From: an uncultured bacterium
Lineage (GTDB): Bacteria > Verrucomicrobiota > Kiritimatiellia > PWTM01
DNA: 64,000 nt
NCBI GenBank assembly: GCA_938010045.1
Contig: CALLFZ010000003.1
Span: forward strand, 62,001 to 126,000
Reading direction: 5' to 3'
Made by a program: the position numbers and the translations under genes. Under the pieces are notes generated by a model. The model was not told where the DNA came from, did not search any database, and saw only the letters and a list, made by a program, of their open reading frames with translations. Shown here one piece after another: positions 32,406-40,957 of the stretch (its first letter is position 1; every line of letters starts with the position of its first letter).

Positions 32406-33616
32406 GCGCATCGCCGCAGCGCGTCGCGCTGGATGCGCGCTGGATCTTTGCCGAAATCAGCGGCATCGGCCGGTACACGCGGCAGTTGCTGAGGCATCTG
32501 CCGCTCGCGGCGCCAGGGATCGAGTTTGTTGCGCTCTTTTCGGATCCGGCGGTGATGGAGCGCGAGTGCAGTGCCTGTGGTACGTGGCGTCCGCCGGCCA
32601 ATCTCGTGCCTCGCCGCGTGGGGTGGGGGCTGTTCGAAATCCGCGGGCAGGTCGGTCTGGCGGGCTGGCTGTGCCGTGAGCGCGTCGAGGTGTTCCATTC
32701 GCCGAACTGGCTGATCCCGCTGCCGGCGGTGGGGCGTCGCGGAACCCGGCCGCGCGCGGTGATCACGATCCACGACCTGATCCCGCTGCGGTTTCCGCAG
32801 TTCACGCCGCGGGCTCGGAAGATCCGGTGGCTGCCGCTTTTTCGTGCGCTCGTGCGCGCGGGTGCCCGACGCGCCTCGGCGGTGATTGTGCCGAGCCGCT
32901 GCACCGCGCAGGATGTCACGCGCACGTTGGGCGGGGATCTCGCGGCGCGTGTGCATGTGGTGCCCGAAGCGGCGGATCCCGAGATGCTCGCCGCTGGCGA
33001 CCCGTCGTGCGAGCCGACGGCAGGGGCCGTGACGCCGACGGTCCTCTACGTTGGACGGCGCGATCCCTACAAGAACCTCGTGGGATTGATCCGCGCCTTC
33101 GCGCGCGTTCGAGCCCGCCTGCCCGCGGCTCGACTGGTGGTGGTGGGGCCGCCCGATTCCCGTTATCCCGAACCGGAGCGCGAGGCGGCGGCGCTCGGCG
33201 TGGCGGACGCGATCGAGTGGCGCGGGTATGCGTCGGGACCGGAGCTGGCCGCGGCCTACCGTTCGGCCGGTGTGTGTGCGCTGCCGTCGTTCTACGAGGG
33301 GTTTGGGCTCACCGTGCTTGAGGCGATGGCCGCCGGCGCGCCGGTGGTGGTCTCGAACCGCGCTTCGCTGCCGGAGGTCGCGGGCGACGCGGCGCTGTAT
33401 GCCGCTCCGGAGGACGCCGAGGAGCTGGCGGCCGCGCTGCTGCGGGTGCTGACCGACCGCGCGCTCGCCGACGATCTCCGGCGCCGGGGCCGTGACCGCG
33501 CCCGGCAGTTTTCGTGGGAGCGGGCTGCCCGCGAAACGATTGAGGTGTATCGCACCGCGCTGCGGGTTGACGGCTCCCCCCTCTCTTCGCAGACTCCGGC
33601 GGGTTTGCACGTATGA
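32402..33616 (+). CDS. glycosyltransferase family 4 protein (second copy)
   Basis: 404 residues, homologous in layout to the preceding gene: ALDARWIFAEISGIGRYTRQL at the start, VLYVGRRDPYKN and SFYEGFGLTVLEAM at the end. The two may be an ancient tandem duplication that act on successive sugars. The start at 32402 overlaps the upstream stop (ATGA), and the stop overlaps the pyrK start (ATGA). Sugar donor and acceptor are unknown. An in-frame start at 32213 would overlap the first glycosyltransferase by 190 bases and is rejected. Confidence 0.87.
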   Translation: MSASPQRVALDARWIFAEISGIGRYTRQLLRHLPLAAPGIEFVALFSDPAVMERECSACGTWRPPANLVPRRVGWGLFEIRGQVGLAGWLCRERVEVFHSPNWLIPLPAVGRRGTRPRAVITIHDLIPLRFPQFTPRARKIRWLPLFRALVRAGARRASAVIVPSRCTAQDVTRTLGGDLAARVHVVPEAADPEMLAAGDPSCEPTAGAVTPTVLYVGRRDPYKNLVGLIRAFARVRARLPAARLVVVGPPDSRYPEPEREAAALGVADAIEWRGYASGPELAAAYRSAGVCALPSFYEGFGLTVLEAMAAGAPVVVSNRASLPEVAGDAALYAAPEDAEELAAALLRVLTDRALADDLRRRGRDRARQFSWERAARETIEVYRTALRVDGSPLSSQTPAGLHV

Positions 33617-34410
33617 CGCTGGAAGAGGCCATTGTCGTGGAGCACTTGCCCGATGCCGGCGGCTACTGGCGGATCGAGCTACGCGCGCCCGCCATTGCGC
33701 CGAGGGTGCGGCCGGGCCAGTTCGTGCACGTCCGCCTGACGGCTCCGGCCGATGCGATCCTGCGCCGGCCGTTCAGCGTATTCCGCACCGAGGATGACCG
33801 TCTCGAGTTGCTCTACAAACCCGTCGGCCGCGGCACCCGCGCGATGACTGAGCTGCGCCCGGGCGCCGTGATCAGCCTGCTGGGACCGCTGGGCCGCGGA
33901 TTTCCCACGCCGGCACCGGACCGGTTTCCGGTACTGGTCGCGGGCGGCTACGGGATGGCGGCGCTCTACCTGTTGGGGCGGGAGTCCGGCCGCGCAGGAA
34001 TCGTGTTCGTCGGCGGCGCGAGCGCCGTGGACGTTCTGTGCGTGCCGGAGTTTGAGGCGCTCGGCTGGGAGGTGCGCGTGGCGACCGAGGACGGCTCGCG
34101 CGGCCTGCGTGGGCAGGTGACCGATGCCTTCGACGCCTGGGCGGCCTCGGAGTTGTCCGATCGAACGCCGGAGCTGTTTGCCTGCGGGCCGAACGGCATG
34201 TTGCGCGCGGTTGGGGAGCGCGCGATCGCACGTGGCTGGACCGCGTGGCTTTCGATGGACCGCGCCATGGGCTGCGGCGTCGGGGCGTGCCTGACCTGCG
34301 TGCAAAAGGTCCGGGATCCGTCGCACCCGGACGGCTGGACCTGGGCGCGCGTCTGCCGGGAAGGCCCGGTGTTCGAGTGCCGCGAGATCGTCTGGGAGGA
34401 CGATGTATGA
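33613..34410 (+). CDS. pyrK: dihydroorotate dehydrogenase electron-transfer subunit
   Basis: 265 residues. A FAD-binding barrel at the N-terminus (RPGQFVHVRL, ILRRPFSVFRTED), then a NAD-binding domain (GGYGMAALYLLG, FACGPNGMLRAVG), then a [2Fe-2S] cluster domain with Cys221, Cys226, Cys229 (CGVGACLTC) and Cys248. This is the B-type partner that passes electrons from dihydroorotate oxidation to NAD+ in de novo pyrimidine synthesis. PyrD is encoded two genes downstream, interrupted by an FkbM gene. Overlaps of four bases join it to both neighbours. Confidence 0.9.
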   Translation: MTLEEAIVVEHLPDAGGYWRIELRAPAIAPRVRPGQFVHVRLTAPADAILRRPFSVFRTEDDRLELLYKPVGRGTRAMTELRPGAVISLLGPLGRGFPTPAPDRFPVLVAGGYGMAALYLLGRESGRAGIVFVGGASAVDVLCVPEFEALGWEVRVATEDGSRGLRGQVTDAFDAWAASELSDRTPELFACGPNGMLRAVGERAIARGWTAWLSMDRAMGCGVGACLTCVQKVRDPSHPDGWTWARVCREGPVFECREIVWEDDV

Positions 34411-35117
34411 GTCAATGGGTTCGCGACGGTTGGCGACGCTGGCAGCTTCGGTGCAAGGGTGTGCGCGTCGATCTTCGCATGACGCTGGAGTTCTCGCCCC
34501 CGGGTGCTGATGAGTGGGCGTACCACCCTGACGTGGTATCCCCCTCCAGCGTGGTGTACTCGTTCGGCGTGGGGCAAAACATTCGGTTGGATCTCGATCT
34601 GATACATCGATTTGGCCTTACCGTTCATGCGTTCGATCCCACGCCCAAAGCGTGCGCCTGGCTTCGAACGCAATCGCTACCCGCGGAATTCCGATTCCAC
34701 CCCATCGGCATCGCGGCGTTCGATGGCGAACAAACCTTTTACGCGCCCCGACGAGCCGACTCGTTCGATTACACCTCGATCCCTCGCGGCTTCGATCGCG
34801 CACAACCGGTGTTGAGAGGTCCGGTGCGTCGCCTCAGCACGCTCATGCGCGAGCTCGGTCACGACCGCGTCGATCTCCTGAAACTCGATATCGAAGGTGG
34901 GGAGTACGCGGTGATTGCGGATATTGCCCGCTCGTCCCCCCGTCAACTGCCCGCCCAAGTCCTCGTCGAGTTTCATCACAATTTTCCCGCTGTGGGTTTG
35001 GGGCGCACTCTCACTGCGGTCCGGCAAATGCAGGCGATGGGATACCACATCGCTCACATCAGCCGGCGCGGGCTGGAGTTTCTATTCTATCGGCCGAACA
35101 GGGATCCCACCACATGA
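34407..35117 (+). CDS. FkbM family methyltransferase
   Basis: 236 residues. The SAM-binding fold shows FGVGQNIRLDLDLIHRFG as a motif-I-like loop, VHAFDPTPKACAWL as the acidic loop, and LLKLDIEGGEYAVI as the FkbM hallmark. A small-molecule O-methyltransferase, often in polysaccharide or antibiotic pathways. The start is the ATG at 34407 overlapping the pyrK stop; the stop overlaps pyrD (ATGA). It is the only gene of the operon with visibly lower GC: hand counts give 50% for 34561-34620 and 62% for 34621-34680, against typical values near 68-70% here. It was probably inserted between pyrK and pyrD. Confidence 0.83.
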   Translation: MSQWVRDGWRRWQLRCKGVRVDLRMTLEFSPPGADEWAYHPDVVSPSSVVYSFGVGQNIRLDLDLIHRFGLTVHAFDPTPKACAWLRTQSLPAEFRFHPIGIAAFDGEQTFYAPRRADSFDYTSIPRGFDRAQPVLRGPVRRLSTLMRELGHDRVDLLKLDIEGGEYAVIADIARSSPRQLPAQVLVEFHHNFPAVGLGRTLTAVRQMQAMGYHIAHISRRGLEFLFYRPNRDPTT

Positions 35118-36061
35118 GCCCCTCAACGGAGCCTTCTCTCGAAGTCCGCCTGGGCTCGCTCGTGTTCCGCAATCCTGTCATGGTCGCCTCCGGCACGTTT
35201 GGTTACGGGCCTGAGTACGCGGAACTCGTGGACCTCTCCGCGCTCGGCGCGATCGTCGTGAAGGGCATCTGCCGCGAACCGACGCGCGGCAACCCGCCGC
35301 CGCGCACGGTCGAGACGCCGTCCGGCCTGATCAACGCGATCGGGCTGCCGGGGCCCGGCGTCGCAGGGTTCATCCGCGACTACCTGCCGTTTCTGCGCCG
35401 GGTGCCGACGCCGGTGATCGTGAACGTCTGGGGACGCACGGTCGAAGAGTACGGCGAGGTTGTGGAATCGCTCGATCGTGAGGAGGGCGTGCATGGCTAC
35501 GAGATCAACGTCTCGTGCCCGAACATCAAGGAGGGGAGTCGCGCCTTCGGTGTGCACCTCGACATGTTCCGGCGCGTGGTGGAGCGCGTGCGCGCCGCGA
35601 CGCGCCGGCCTGTGATTCCGAAGCTGGCGCCGAACGTGAGCGATATCGCCGCTTTCGCGCGCGCGGCCGAGGAGTGCGGGGCCGACGCGATTTCGCTGAT
35701 CAACTCCATTCCCGCAATGGCGGTGGACATCGAGACGCGCCGTCCGATCCTCGGCAACGTGACCGGCGGCCTCACGGGGCCGGCGATCCATCCGATCGCG
35801 GTGAAACTCGTCTGGGAGGCCGCACGCGCGGTGCGGATTCCGACGATTGCAATGGGCGGCATCCGTGACGCGGCCGACGCGATTGAGTTCATGATCGTCG
35901 GGGCAACAGCCGTCGCGGTGGGCACGGCGAACTTCGTCGAACCCCGCACGGCGGTACGTGTGGTTGAGGGTATCCGCGACTATCTGGTCCGGCACGGGAT
36001 GACGTCGGTCGCTGACCTCACGGGCTCGCTGCGTCTGGAGGGCCTTCCGTGCGGCGGCTGA
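35114..36061 (+). CDS. pyrD: dihydroorotate dehydrogenase B, catalytic subunit
   Basis: 315 residues, a complete TIM-barrel. GTFGYGPEY near the start and NVSCPNIKEG with Cys135 as catalytic base match the class-1 enzyme. IPKLAPNVSD and AMGGIRDAADAIEFM follow, with the FMN phosphate site near the end. The Cys base and the nearby PyrK indicate the NAD+-linked 1B type, which works without oxygen. ATG 35114 overlaps the FkbM stop (ATGA), and the 3' end overlaps the next gene's GTG start by 13 bases. Confidence 0.92.
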   Translation: MSPSTEPSLEVRLGSLVFRNPVMVASGTFGYGPEYAELVDLSALGAIVVKGICREPTRGNPPPRTVETPSGLINAIGLPGPGVAGFIRDYLPFLRRVPTPVIVNVWGRTVEEYGEVVESLDREEGVHGYEINVSCPNIKEGSRAFGVHLDMFRRVVERVRAATRRPVIPKLAPNVSDIAAFARAAEECGADAISLINSIPAMAVDIETRRPILGNVTGGLTGPAIHPIAVKLVWEAARAVRIPTIAMGGIRDAADAIEFMIVGATAVAVGTANFVEPRTAVRVVEGIRDYLVRHGMTSVADLTGSLRLEGLPCGG

Positions 36062-37617
36062 TGCGGCTCGCGGCGGTCACAGCGGCCGCCGTGGCATCTG
36101 CCGCCTGGATTGCGCACGTGCCGTACCGGTCCGAGGCGCTGGTCCGGGCGGTGCCGTATGGCGCGCGATGGATCATCCGCCACCGCGGCCCCGCCGCGCG
36201 ATGGGAGACGCTCCGAGGGTGGCGCCCCTTGCGGCTCGCGGGCCGGTGGCTGGGCGTGGCTGAGGATGAGTGGCGCGGACTACTGGATGACCCGGAAACC
36301 GCGCGGTGGGTCCGCCGCTTCGGTTCGCGCGAGGTGTGGTTCTTCGATGTGCCGGGTGGCGGGCCAGGCGCGATCGGTGGGGCGGCCTGGCTCGGCGGCG
36401 CCGCGGGGAGATGGCGGATCGCGCTTCAGGCGGGGTGGATCCGGGGTTGGCGACGCTACGGCGACCACCGCGGACGCACCCTCTGGGTCTGGCCGCGGCG
36501 ACTCGGCGCGGAGGGTCCCTTTGCCACCATCGCGATCGAGGAGGGCTTGTTGCTGGTCTGTCTCAGCCCTCGGCCGGCGGATCTTATCCGTCTGCTTGAT
36601 GCGTACGACGGAACCGCGCCGCGGTCAGCCGATCCAATGCGTCTGCACCACCGCACCGAACCGGATTCGGTGCTGCTTCAGCTCGGGCGCGGGCCGGGAC
36701 CGGATCTCGTCGAAATTGCCATCTCCGAGGCAAACGGCACGGCCGCCACCGGCCTTGCGGTGATTGAGGGCTGGGAACTTGCGCCGCCCGGAGCGGTGCC
36801 GTCAGCCGAGCCGGCGCGGCCTCCGTCTCTCGTTGCGACGGCGCTTCAACGGGCCGCCGCGGCGCTGGTTCTGCCGGCCGGCGCAGCGGAGTCGTGGTGG
36901 GGCGCTGATCCGCCCGCGTGGGTGACCGATCTGCGAGCCCTGCTCAGCGCGGGGTTGGGCTCGCCCTGGATTGTGGCGCTCTACGACGAGCCGCTCGTCG
37001 GCCGCTGGCTCGGCATTCGGGTGCCGGGCCTAACCGTGTCCATGCCGCTGGCCGATGCTGAAACGTTCGAACGGCGGCTCGACTCGATTCTCGACCGATG
37101 GAATGCCGCGTGGCAGTGGGGGCTCATTCGTGGTCCGGTGCCCGGCGCGCCGAAAATCCGCGCGATCGAGAGCACCGGCGGCGCGCTCCGCCGATGGCTC
37201 GGCGATGGCGGCCCGGGCTACGTGTGGGCCGACGGTTGGATCACGTTTGCGGCCTCGACCGATACGCTGCAGATGCTGCTGGCTGCAGAAGTCACGGGTC
37301 GCGCCGCCGAGGCGACCCGCGCCGGTGCCGATGGGCGGCCCCGGGTGTTCCTCCGCGGCGCGTCGTTCGCCTCCGCGCTGCGCACCGCCGCGGCCGCCTA
37401 CGTGCTGTACCGCACCGTGACCGACGCCGAGGGGTCGCGAAACGAACGCGCCGCACTGCTCGCCGCGATTCCTTCCCTCGACGTTCTGCGCGAAGTCGAG
37501 CAATTCGAGGCGGCGCTGAGCGGAGGCCCGGGGCGCTGGGAACTCAAGTTCGCCGCGCGGTTTTCCGCGGATCGCACCGCGGCGTCGGCCGCTGCCGGGG
37601 AGGCAAGGGCCCGGTGA
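36049..37617 (+). CDS. exported or membrane-anchored protein of unknown function
   Basis: 522 residues starting with GTG at 36049, inside the end of pyrD. The first ~25 residues (LMRLAAVTAAAVASAAWIA) are a signal peptide or single membrane helix. The rest is a soluble, Trp-rich domain (for example RWVRRFGSREVWFFDVPGGG, AAESWWGADPPAWVTD, GGPGYVWADGWITF) without recognised motifs. DUF3352-like exported proteins have a similar overall shape, but this is only a hint. It is co-transcribed with the pyr/glycosyltransferase genes and overlaps the HAD gene by four bases. An alternative ATG start is at 36061. Confidence 0.65.
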   Translation: MRRLMRLAAVTAAAVASAAWIAHVPYRSEALVRAVPYGARWIIRHRGPAARWETLRGWRPLRLAGRWLGVAEDEWRGLLDDPETARWVRRFGSREVWFFDVPGGGPGAIGGAAWLGGAAGRWRIALQAGWIRGWRRYGDHRGRTLWVWPRRLGAEGPFATIAIEEGLLLVCLSPRPADLIRLLDAYDGTAPRSADPMRLHHRTEPDSVLLQLGRGPGPDLVEIAISEANGTAATGLAVIEGWELAPPGAVPSAEPARPPSLVATALQRAAAALVLPAGAAESWWGADPPAWVTDLRALLSAGLGSPWIVALYDEPLVGRWLGIRVPGLTVSMPLADAETFERRLDSILDRWNAAWQWGLIRGPVPGAPKIRAIESTGGALRRWLGDGGPGYVWADGWITFAASTDTLQMLLAAEVTGRAAEATRAGADGRPRVFLRGASFASALRTAAAAYVLYRTVTDAEGSRNERAALLAAIPSLDVLREVEQFEAALSGGPGRWELKFAARFSADRTAASAAAGEARAR

Positions 37618-38510
37618 GGCGGCGGGGGGCCACTGGTGCGCTCCGGCTGCTCGCACTCGACTCCGACGGCACCGTCTTTCCCAACATGCCGCTCAAGTTC
37701 CGCGTGATGCTCGAGACGATCATCGAGCAGTTCGGTCTGCAGCGCGTGCGCGTGGCGGCGGACCGAGTCGTCCGGTTCTTTAATCTTGAGAGCCGCTGGC
37801 GAGGCGGCCATCGGTTCGTCGTGCTCGCCGAGATTCTCGATGCGCTGCGGATTCAGCCCGAGGTATGCGCGGCCGGTGTTGAAGTGCCGTCGTCGGCGCC
37901 GCTGCGCGCTTATCTTGCCACAGGCGGCGCTCGTTCGAGCGAGGCGCTCGCCGCCGCGGCGCGGCAGGATCCCGGCGGTCTGCTGGAGCGGGTGCACCGC
38001 TGGTCGGCCGAAGTCAGCGCGCGGCTGGCCGCGCTGCCGCCGGTGTGCCCAGTCGACGAGGCGGTGCGCGCGCTGCACGAGCTGCGCTCGGAGAGCGTCC
38101 GGCGTGTAGTGGTGTCGCAGGCGCCGCTTGAACAGATTCGCCGCGAGTGGGAGTCCGCGGGACTGATCGGCGAGGTGGATCGCTTGTGGGGCAGCGAAAC
38201 AGGACCGAAACCGGCGCAGCTCGAGGCCGCCCTTCACGAGTTCGGCGTGCCGCCGGACCGGGCGCTGATGCTCGGCGATTCGCTGGGCGATCTGGAGGCG
38301 GCGCGCGCGTGCGGAGCGCGATTCCATCCGATTCTGCCCGGCCGTGAGGAGGACTCGTGGCGGAGATTTCGCACGAAGGTCTGGCCGCTCTGGTTGAGCG
38401 GCGGCTATGGCGAGCGCGAGGAGCGCGCATTCGCCGCCGAATTGGAGCGCTCACTGACCGATGTACCGCCGTGGGCGGCGGCCGACGCCGGGCCCGCTTC
38501 CCGCGGTTGA
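37614..38510 (+). CDS. HAD-superfamily hydrolase
   Basis: 298 residues. Motif I is D16-S-D18-G-T-V in LLALDSDGTVF, motif II a Ser in VVVSQAP, motif III a Lys in GPKPAQLEAAL, and motif IV MLGDSLGDLEAA. These are the nucleophile, Mg-binding and transition-state residues of the HAD family, so it is probably a phosphatase acting on a sugar or nucleotide phosphate. The start is GTG at 37614, overlapping the previous stop as GTGA; GGGAGG lies about 11 bases before. It closes the seven-gene operon; the next gene runs the other way. The cap domain is unusually long, and the substrate is unknown. Confidence 0.8.
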   Translation: MRRRGATGALRLLALDSDGTVFPNMPLKFRVMLETIIEQFGLQRVRVAADRVVRFFNLESRWRGGHRFVVLAEILDALRIQPEVCAAGVEVPSSAPLRAYLATGGARSSEALAAAARQDPGGLLERVHRWSAEVSARLAALPPVCPVDEAVRALHELRSESVRRVVVSQAPLEQIRREWESAGLIGEVDRLWGSETGPKPAQLEAALHEFGVPPDRALMLGDSLGDLEAARACGARFHPILPGREEDSWRRFRTKVWPLWLSGGYGEREERAFAAELERSLTDVPPWAAADAGPASRG

Positions 38511-38657
38511 CCTCGGTTTGCCGCCTTGGCCGTCCACGGCCGCGAGCACTGCACGCTCGACGCGTTCGACGCGCGTGGCGGTGGCCTCGTGGGGTGCCGC
38601 GATCGTGGCCCCCAGGTGAATCCCCACGTTTCCATCCAAGGTGGCTGGCGAATTGCC

Positions 38658-38999
38658 TCAGGTTGTGCGCGCGGATCGCGCGGCGTCGGCGTGTTCGCGG
38701 GCGTGGGTTTCGCGCAGGTCGAGTTCGCGGATCAACTGACGTTGCGTCGTCCACCGGTAGACCGCCCACGGAATGCCGACCACAAAACCGGCCGCCACCA
38801 CCCAGTTGGCGGGGCTCGGGACGTACCACGCGGTGAGCACGAACGCCGCGATCAAGGTCCATGTGGCGGCGCACACGCGGCGCACGAAGGCGCGCTCGCG
38901 CGGCCCAACGGCGGACTTCACGCTGCTGCGGCTGGTGAGCGCGCCCACGAGGATCACCACCGCCGCCACCACGCCTCCGGCGATCTGGACTCCGTTCAT
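38658..38999 (-). CDS. small three-helix membrane protein
   Basis: 113 residues, no family recognised. Three hydrophobic segments at about 4-22 (VQIAGGVVAAVVILVGAL), 43-60 (VCAATWTLIAAFVLTAWYV) and 66-84 (PANWVVAAGFVVGIPWAVY) are followed by a charged tail (RQLIRELDLRETHAREHADA). The ATG at 38997-38999 is 36 bases after the hydG stop, so it could be the third gene of that operon. Any link with hydrogenase maturation is only contextual. Confidence 0.6.
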   Translation of the reverse strand: MNGVQIAGGVVAAVVILVGALTSRSSVKSAVGPRERAFVRRVCAATWTLIAAFVLTAWYVPSPANWVVAAGFVVGIPWAVYRWTTQRQLIRELDLRETHAREHADAARSARTT

Positions 39000-39035
39000 G
39001 TTCGTCGAATCCGCAACCTTCGCAGGGCCGCTCTC

Positions 39036-40550
39036 TCAGAAGTACAGGTCCCGTTCCCCCCGCGCCGTGCGGTCCAGCGCGGCCTTGAGCGCCGGGAACC
39101 ACCGCGGCATGTTCTCGCGGACCTCGTCGAGCTCGCGCTCGAGCAGCGGTTCGCCCGCGGCGCGGGTCGCGTCGCTCGCGAAATCATCGAGCCATTCACG
39201 GAAGGTGAGGATCGCATTCAGCTTGCAGAACCGCCCCTCCGCGCCGGAGCGCAGCAGGTCCATGATGCACTGGCCGGTTCGGCCGCATCGGTAGCCGGCG
39301 GTGCAGAACGAGGTGATCATGCCCATCTGCGCGAGCTCGCGCACGAGGTCGTCGAGGCTGCGCGTGTCGCCGAGTTCAAACTGCTGGCGCGCGGGGTCTT
39401 GCGACCCCTCCGCGCGGCTCGCCGAGTAGCCGCCGATGTCGATGCGCGAGGAGGCGTCGGTCTGCGTGATGCCAAGCCCGATCAGCCGCCGGCGCATTGC
39501 GGGGCCCTCGCGCGCGGTGAGGATCATGCCCGTGTAGGGCACCGCGAGACGCAGAAGCACCACCGCCCGTTCGAGGTCGTCGTCCGATACACGCCAGCGG
39601 GTCTCACGGACGTAGGGCGCATTCTCCGCGGGTTCGAGGCGAGGAAATGAGATCGTGTGCGGGCCAATCCCGCAGGCGCGTTCGAGCTCGATCGCGTGCG
39701 CGAGCAACCCCATCACCTCGAAGCGCCAGTCGGCGAGGCCGAACAGCGCACCGATGCCGACGTCGTCAATGCCCGCCTCCATCGCGCGGTGCATTGTGTA
39801 GAGCCGCCACGCGTAGTTCGCTTTGAAACCCGTGGGGTGCACGCCGCGGTAGACCTCGGGATCGTAGGTCTCCTGGAAGACCTGGTAGGTGCCAAGGCCC
39901 GCGCGTTTGAGTTCGCGGAGCTCGTCGGTCCGCAGCGGCGGCGCGTTCACGTTGACGCGGCGAATCTGACCCCAGCCGACGCGCGCACGCACTTTGACCG
40001 AATAGATGATGCGAATGGTTTCACACATGAATGCGACGTCGGTCGCGGGGTGTTCGCCGAACACGATGATGAGCCGCTTGTGGCCGATGCGGCCCGCGAG
40101 CGTTTCGACCTCAGCGCGGAGCTCGTCGGCCGTGAGGATCTGGCGTGGCATCTCACGGTTGCCACTGCGCAGACCGCAATACTGGCAGTCGTTCACGCAA
40201 GCATTGCCAATGTAGAGGGGCGCGAAAGTGACGATCCGGTTGTCGTAGACTTTGCGTTTGATCTCGGCGGCCGCGCTGCGCATCTCCGCCCACAGTTCTG
40301 GATCGCGCACGGAGATGAGGCGCGCCAGCTCGTCGAGCGAGAGCGTTTGGATCGCGCGGGACTTCGCGAGGATGTCGCGCACCTCGGCCGCATCGGGTGG
40401 TGCGGCGGCGGCCCGCGCGAGCGCGTCGCGAATCGCGCCGGGATCTAGGAAATCGCGCCCATCGGGACGCCACTTCGCGATGTCACTCATGTCGATGCGG
40501 GTCTCGGCCCAGCGGCCGCCGACCCGCGCGGACGCCATGGCGGTGCTCAT
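39036..40550 (-). CDS. hydG: [FeFe]-hydrogenase maturase HydG (radical SAM) with altered C-terminal cluster motif
   Basis: 504 residues, close to family size, with a somewhat long N-terminus (MSDIAKW at residue 21 is an alternative start). It should cleave tyrosine to form CO and cyanide for the H-cluster. The radical-SAM cluster motif C118-x3-C122-x2-C125 is intact (CVNDCQYC). The C-terminal auxiliary cluster motif should be CTAC-x22-C. Here it reads C416-T-A-G419-x22-C442, so the middle Cys is Gly, while extra Cys lie at 422 and 428. HydE, HydF and the hydrogenase itself are not in the window. The gene overlaps the TM1266-like gene by four bases. Confidence 0.9.
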   Translation of the reverse strand: MSTAMASARVGGRWAETRIDMSDIAKWRPDGRDFLDPGAIRDALARAAAAPPDAAEVRDILAKSRAIQTLSLDELARLISVRDPELWAEMRSAAAEIKRKVYDNRIVTFAPLYIGNACVNDCQYCGLRSGNREMPRQILTADELRAEVETLAGRIGHKRLIIVFGEHPATDVAFMCETIRIIYSVKVRARVGWGQIRRVNVNAPPLRTDELRELKRAGLGTYQVFQETYDPEVYRGVHPTGFKANYAWRLYTMHRAMEAGIDDVGIGALFGLADWRFEVMGLLAHAIELERACGIGPHTISFPRLEPAENAPYVRETRWRVSDDDLERAVVLLRLAVPYTGMILTAREGPAMRRRLIGLGITQTDASSRIDIGGYSASRAEGSQDPARQQFELGDTRSLDDLVRELAQMGMITSFCTAGYRCGRTGQCIMDLLRSGAEGRFCKLNAILTFREWLDDFASDATRAAGEPLLERELDEVRENMPRWFPALKAALDRTARGERDLYF

Positions 40551-40822
40551 CGCGGCGCCTCCGCAAGTGCGCGGGCGGCGGGGGCCAGCGCGGACTTCAC
40601 CCGCACCCCCTCGGTCTGCCCGAGCCGCCCCGTGAGGCGACCGAGCTGGTCGGTCGTCGCATCCACGATACGAGTGATCACGCAGACGCCGCGCCGTGCG
40701 TAGGGCAGCCCCGTGCGCGCGACAATGAGGTGGCCGTGGTCGGAGAGCACCGCGTTCACCTGCGCGGCCGCTCGCTGGCGGTCGGTCACAACGATGCCCA
40801 CAAATCCTACACGCGATTCCAT
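40547..40822 (-). CDS. TM1266-type iron-only hydrogenase system regulator
   Basis: 91 residues. RVGFVGIVVTDRQRAAAQVN, then HGHLIVARTGLPYARRGV, then TTDQLGRLTGRLGQ and VRVKSAL match the small TM1266 family that is regularly encoded next to hydG. The fold resembles the NikR C-terminal/ACT ligand-binding domain and lacks a DNA-binding domain, so it may act with a partner. The start is the ATG at 40820-40822, and its stop overlaps hydG (ATGA), the family's standard gene order. Confidence 0.83.
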   Translation of the reverse strand: MESRVGFVGIVVTDRQRAAAQVNAVLSDHGHLIVARTGLPYARRGVCVITRIVDATTDQLGRLTGRLGQTEGVRVKSALAPAARALAEAPR

Positions 40823-40835
40823 GGCGCTGCTACCG

Positions 40836-40866
40836 CCCGACGGGACAGAGAACGGCCCGATGGGAC
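40836..40866. promoter_or_regulatory. direct repeats CCCGAYGGGAC in the leader of the hydG operon
   Basis: CCCGACGGGAC (40836-40846) and CCCGATGGGAC (40856-40866) are partial palindromes repeated with a 20-base period, in the untranslated leader between the candidate promoter and the TM1266-like gene. Two helical turns apart, they could be a repressor site or a leader element. Confidence 0.4.
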
Positions 40867-40927
40867 GCCCGCGCGCACGGACGTTTCCCTCGGGCTCAGA
40901 CCGTCGTCCTCGCCTCAGGCCGTCCAC

Positions 40928-40957
40928 ATTCTACGCGCACATGTCCGCGGCGTCGAA
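40928..40957 (-). promoter_or_regulatory. candidate promoter of the TM1266-like/hydG operon
   Basis: On the minus strand TTCGAC (40957-40952), 18 bases, TAGAAT (40933-40928). The leader before the TM1266-like ATG at 40822 would be about 100 bases and carries the paired CCCGAYGGGAC copies. Confidence 0.45.
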
